Shown in pieces: positions 60,160 through 64,000 of a DNA stretch of 64,000 nt (position 1 is the first letter of the stretch; the number at the start of each line of letters is the position of its first letter). This DNA comes from Larimichthys crocea (Eukaryota > Chordata > Actinopteri > Sciaenidae). Position numbers and translations under genes: made by a program. The notes below the pieces were generated by a model, which was not told the DNA's origin, ran no database searches, and was given only the letters and a program-made list of their open reading frames with translations. Location of the stretch: assembly GCF_000972845.2 (NCBI RefSeq), contig NC_040019.1, positions 7,919,774 through 7,983,773 of the forward strand, given 5' to 3'.

Positions 60160-60396
60160 AACCGCACATTGATTGATCGATAAGTCAAATGAAAAAACTG
60201 GCAGACAGTTTAAATAATTGAGTCGTCTTTTTTAAGAAAACATGAAACTATTCTCTGGCTGCACTGTAAACTGAACGCGGGTTTTTAACTCTTAGACAAA
60301 AAAGGCTTTGCAAGACATATCACCGAACTTGTGAATGAAGTTAGAAAATAATTGACAGACGAATCAATATTGAAAATAATTGCTAGTTGCAACCCT
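60160..60396. repeat. Degraded second copy of the 39062-39350 repeat family
   Basis: It starts near cacattgattgatcgataag, contains ctgcactgtaaactgaac, and ends aaaataattgacagac followed by attgaaaataattgctagtt and gcaaccct. The order of landmarks parallels 39062-39350 in the same orientation. Family assignment is from memory. Confidence 0.45.
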
Positions 60397-63300
60397 ACCC
60401 TGTGTTACTTGTGATCCTTAAACTTAGTTGTATTAAATGCTGCTGTGACTAGGCCTTTATCATTCTTATGAGTACTTTGGTGACATCAGCTTTTACCCTA
60501 CATTAACCTGTGCAGAGGTATGCAGGTATGCATTTAAAATACTGTCGCTTTCAGTGCTACTTTCATTGAAATGAGCTTTTTGACATGTCACTGTAAGAAG
60601 CACAGGTGTAAATTTTATGTAGCTGCCTCACTTTATGAGCCCTGGCTCACTGTCACACTGTCATGACTTACTGGGACACTTGAATAGAACAGTGGTAAAG
60701 TTATTAGTCACACCTGTGCTTTCCCTGCCTGCTGTGAAAAAGGTCTGTCGCTAAGAGGAAAACGTTTTCTCATGAGGAAATCAAAATTGAAAACGTGCTA
60801 AAGCTCTTTGTGTGAACTGCATCCACTTCAGGATGATGTGTAACCATCCATGTTATTACACTACTCGTGATTTACACTGTTTCAACACTCCATCTGTGCT
60901 GTGTAACCTTGTATAGAAAAAAAAACAGAACTTCAAGTACATTATCTCGTTGCAAGATTTAACTAAGGTATTCACCTTGGAGGAGGTCATTTAGCAATTT
61001 TGCAGCTTGAAACTGTGCAGCACATCCCTCAAAGAATTGCTGTGGGGATTTAATCAACTAAAATGGAAACCTCTCATACATCATACAAGCCGTTTTTGGC
61101 TGAAAGAGCCACAAGAATCGCCCAGTAATGTAGCTCAGAGCGTTTTTGTTTTAACTGTTTACTGATTTCTTTAGCAGTTATTAGGGCCTCTATGAAAAAG
61201 AAACAACAGCAGAATTTCAATATTGCAACGTGACACCCAATTTGTACCTCTAGTGCTTCCAGCTCAATGTGGCACAGATGGAAAACAATCCACTTCTGCA
61301 AAAGGTCACTGTGCTTGATTCGCTCCAGCATGGAAATAGGACTTTAAGTATCAACAGCTGTGAGATTCACATGTTATGACTACTGTGTGTCCTTGTCTGT
61401 CCAGAAAACTAACACCTCATTTCATTTACTCATTTAGGCATTTACTTAATTTAATAAGTGTCAGTCGTGTGCAAAGGGGGCAATTATGGTAATCTTTGCA
61501 TGTCTCTTTCCTTATTTTATTGTCTTCAATTGCTGTCTGAGTGAGTGCTTATAGTCTCTGAGTGCATCTTTGCTTTAATTGAGGTTAGTTTTTATCATCA
61601 TGTGGTTTTGTGATTGATAACAGGACTAAAAGCTTTAGACGGATGGAGAAGGTTGTCCAGCGTTTATGTGGGAGGATCTACAGCTTAATGCCAGTGTTTT
61701 TCCTGAAAAGACAAATTCTAAGGCTTTATTGCAGTTTGTCTCTTTCTGAGATCCTAAGAAGTTACCAACCTAAAGATAATTTGCCTGCAAATTGGTGTTA
61801 GACACCATGCAGTCAAAGAACCCGGGGTGTATGCTGTATCACTGCAGCCTTCACACCACTCACAAACACACAAAAGAGCTTTCAGCACTACAGCCACGGG
61901 AGGGGTGTGGGTGCACATGGAAAATATGCACAGAAGACTCCCCCCTCCTGCTCCCGCCCTGCACTCCCTCTCAATCACACTCCAACAACACAGAGCAGGT
62001 AGTCTGACCAGAGGCAGTGTACCGGCCCCTTCTATTAATTCCCACTGAATTATAAAGCAGTAAAACTAAATTTATCCAAACACCATTAATCACAATGGCT
62101 GGGAGCGTCTATTTTAATGAACTGATTCTTTCTGGGGGCATCTATGGGCAGTTAATTTGCCATTTAAACCCCACCTGTCTGTGTCAACTAGTCCGTAGAG
62201 AGGTGCACAGACGTAGTCCAATAGCTTTTCCAAGGGTTGGGTTGTATCCATTCCTTCATGCAGAACTACAGCCAGGGACAGGGCATGCTAAAAAGGAGCC
62301 AGTGTGCAAAGGCCTTGATGAATAACATACAGGCTTTTTGTTTCTCCACATGTGCTGTCAGTACATGCAGCCAATTACCAATTGATTTTTTTCATATGAT
62401 CCTATGCAGTTTGTCTGTGGAGTTGTTGAGCTGAGATGAAAAGAACGACACCAGCATTTATGAAGTATGATGATGTTGTTTAAAAGCACTTTTGTGGCAT
62501 TGGAGTTTACAGATTAGAGAATATACAGAGTGTGAAACAGCCTTACTAAGGGGCATTAATGCTGTATAATCACAGTGTGATCTTAAAGATTAGTTTTGCT
62601 TTATGTTAATGTCAACAATTATTGATTTTAACTGAGGGAGAATGTTGCAGTTGGTTAAGTGGGTGACTAATCTTTTGAATTCTTCATCTGGTTGACCTTG
62701 TTAACATTGAGTTTGCTGATGCTGTGATTGGTCAATTGAAGTTGTTGTGTACTGATGAGGTCCAGAGGCTGAAAGTGCAATTATTTAGGTGCACAGAAGT
62801 GAAGAAACCACAAGACAGAGTGAACAGTGTTCTCTTGCAGCTGGAAATTGAATAACTTTTTCATGACCCATTTAAAATCTGTAGTTTTACTTACAATTGC
62901 TGAACATTTGATATTATTCTCAAAAATAAAATAATCTGCACGGCAACATACAGACAAAAGTAGTGACCGCCCTTTGCAGCATGTTGTGTGGCTGTAGCCT
63001 CATTCATTTCATGGACTGTCCCATCAGGTTCACTCACATCAGGTTCACTCTTTTCAGTTTATATTGTTTTTGACAGATTTGACACAAACCATGTCATCCA
63101 AGCTGCTCCCTTAATTAAACAGTTCCTGCAGCTTTGGTACGACATTCCTACACGCACTCAGTGCACACACACAATTAGTGCTTGTCAAAGAGTATGTGAT
63201 ATGGTAAATACACGACCATTTTCCCATAATTACAGCCTCCTGTGAACCTTGGAGAAAGCGAGTGCTCTGGGTGACATGTTCATGTCTTCCCTCAAAATGG

Positions 63301-64000
63301 AACACTTCATGCTCTCTTTTAAACTGAGGACAGCTAAATTATTATCTCTCCCATCATATTTCCCCCACACATACACACACGCACACATGCTTTTCTTGCA
63401 TTTTTCCTTTTTTTTTTTACCCCATTGCTTTGCTGTCACTTCCCTCTCTGCTGGTTATTTAGCACTTCAGTGGCTAGCAGGACTAATTGGAGCAAGAGAC
63501 AGGTGGAGCCACTCTGTAGCAATCAGTCTTGTTAGTGGTGGGGCCATAGCTCACACTAGGCGATCTTTTTGTTTTTGTAGCGTGAACACTGGAAGAAGGG
63601 CATGAACTTTTGACACACTCACATATGGGGCCCCTCAGTAGCATGCCAGACTTTACTTATTGTGGTTAATGCCAAGGTTATCTGAATACAGTGCTGTTAT
63701 CTCAGTAACTAAGTCAAAACACCTCTTTCCATGAATATGCCTTTGGATAAATAAGATACTACTTTAAAAAGGTGTCATCTTAAATTTATGGCTCTTCAGA
63801 TTCATTTTTTTCACAGATTATAAGATATAAAATGACATTGCTCTGCACTGACATATATCAATATTGATATATTATCATCTCACATCCCATCAAAATGGCT
63901 TTCCTATTAGTCCGCTAGGCCTCTTACCTTCTTTGTCAGCGTGTGTGGCAAGGCACCAGCTCAGTAATGATGTGTCGGTGTGAGTGTGTGCACTGTGCAC

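Larger units (their letters stand above)
54981..64000. other. Non-coding region to window end, no exon supported
   Basis: Nine kilobases without recognised coding sequence. It contains a (TTTA)n run at 56443-56490, a degraded dispersed repeat at 60160-60396 and an AT-rich, TAAT-containing patch at 62035-62170. It could be the long intron preceding the first coding exon of bmpr1b. Confidence 0.5.

Noticed and set aside
1..64000. CRISPR arrays, operons, rRNA, tRNA or viral genes
   Set aside because: None seen. The window is eukaryotic with spliced genes; the direct repeats present are microsatellites or transposon-derived.

Overview
This is a stretch of teleost fish chromosome, probably from a percomorph. 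It shows vertebrate GT-AG introns, frequent CA/GT microsatellites, old DNA-transposon remnants, and one clearly recognisable multi-exon vertebrate gene. Almost every open reading frame of 60 or more residues is chance; the coding content lies in short spliced exons.

The gene is pdlim5 (Enigma homologue, ENH), on the plus strand, running from a TATA-type promoter near 1758 to poly(A) signals at 36865 and 37639. I could join 14 coding exons in frame: 7540-7638, 17519-17670, 25992-26025, 26359-26879, 28775-28795, 28945-28971, 29234-29388, 30261-30288, 32968-33131, 35370-35550, 35676-35856, 36243-36363, 36453-36568 and 36690-36779. They give 1890 nt, or 629 residues plus stop: an N-terminal PDZ domain, a proline/serine-rich linker with a ZM-like motif, and three C-terminal LIM domains. 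An extra terminal exon at 31063-31159 fits the same splice phase and encodes the C-terminus of the short, LIM-less ENH isoforms, followed by its own poly(A) signal at 31567. Two frame-neutral microexons (21 and 27 nt) lie in the linker.

Layout. 1-1660: four-copy tandem array (unit about 350 bp), one copy carrying a 425-bp hAT-type MITE with an 8-bp target duplication. 1683-1728: tetranucleotide repeat. 1756-1873: promoter and non-coding exon 1. 1874-36779: pdlim5 introns and coding exons. 36780-37660: 3' UTR. 38270-64000: no coding exon recognised. Three exon-like segments with good splice sites (ending at 38414; 42302-42371; 44437-44600) may be 5' untranslated exons of the next gene. In tetrapods PDLIM5 is followed in the same orientation by BMPR1B, so bmpr1b is the best guess, by synteny only. 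The rest looks like long intron or gene desert with microsatellites, old dispersed repeats and a few AT-rich homeobox-motif-like patches that could be conserved enhancers.

I saw no rRNA, tRNA, CRISPR array, intact transposase or viral gene. The most informative observations are the isoform architecture of pdlim5 and the dated MITE insertion in the upstream array.
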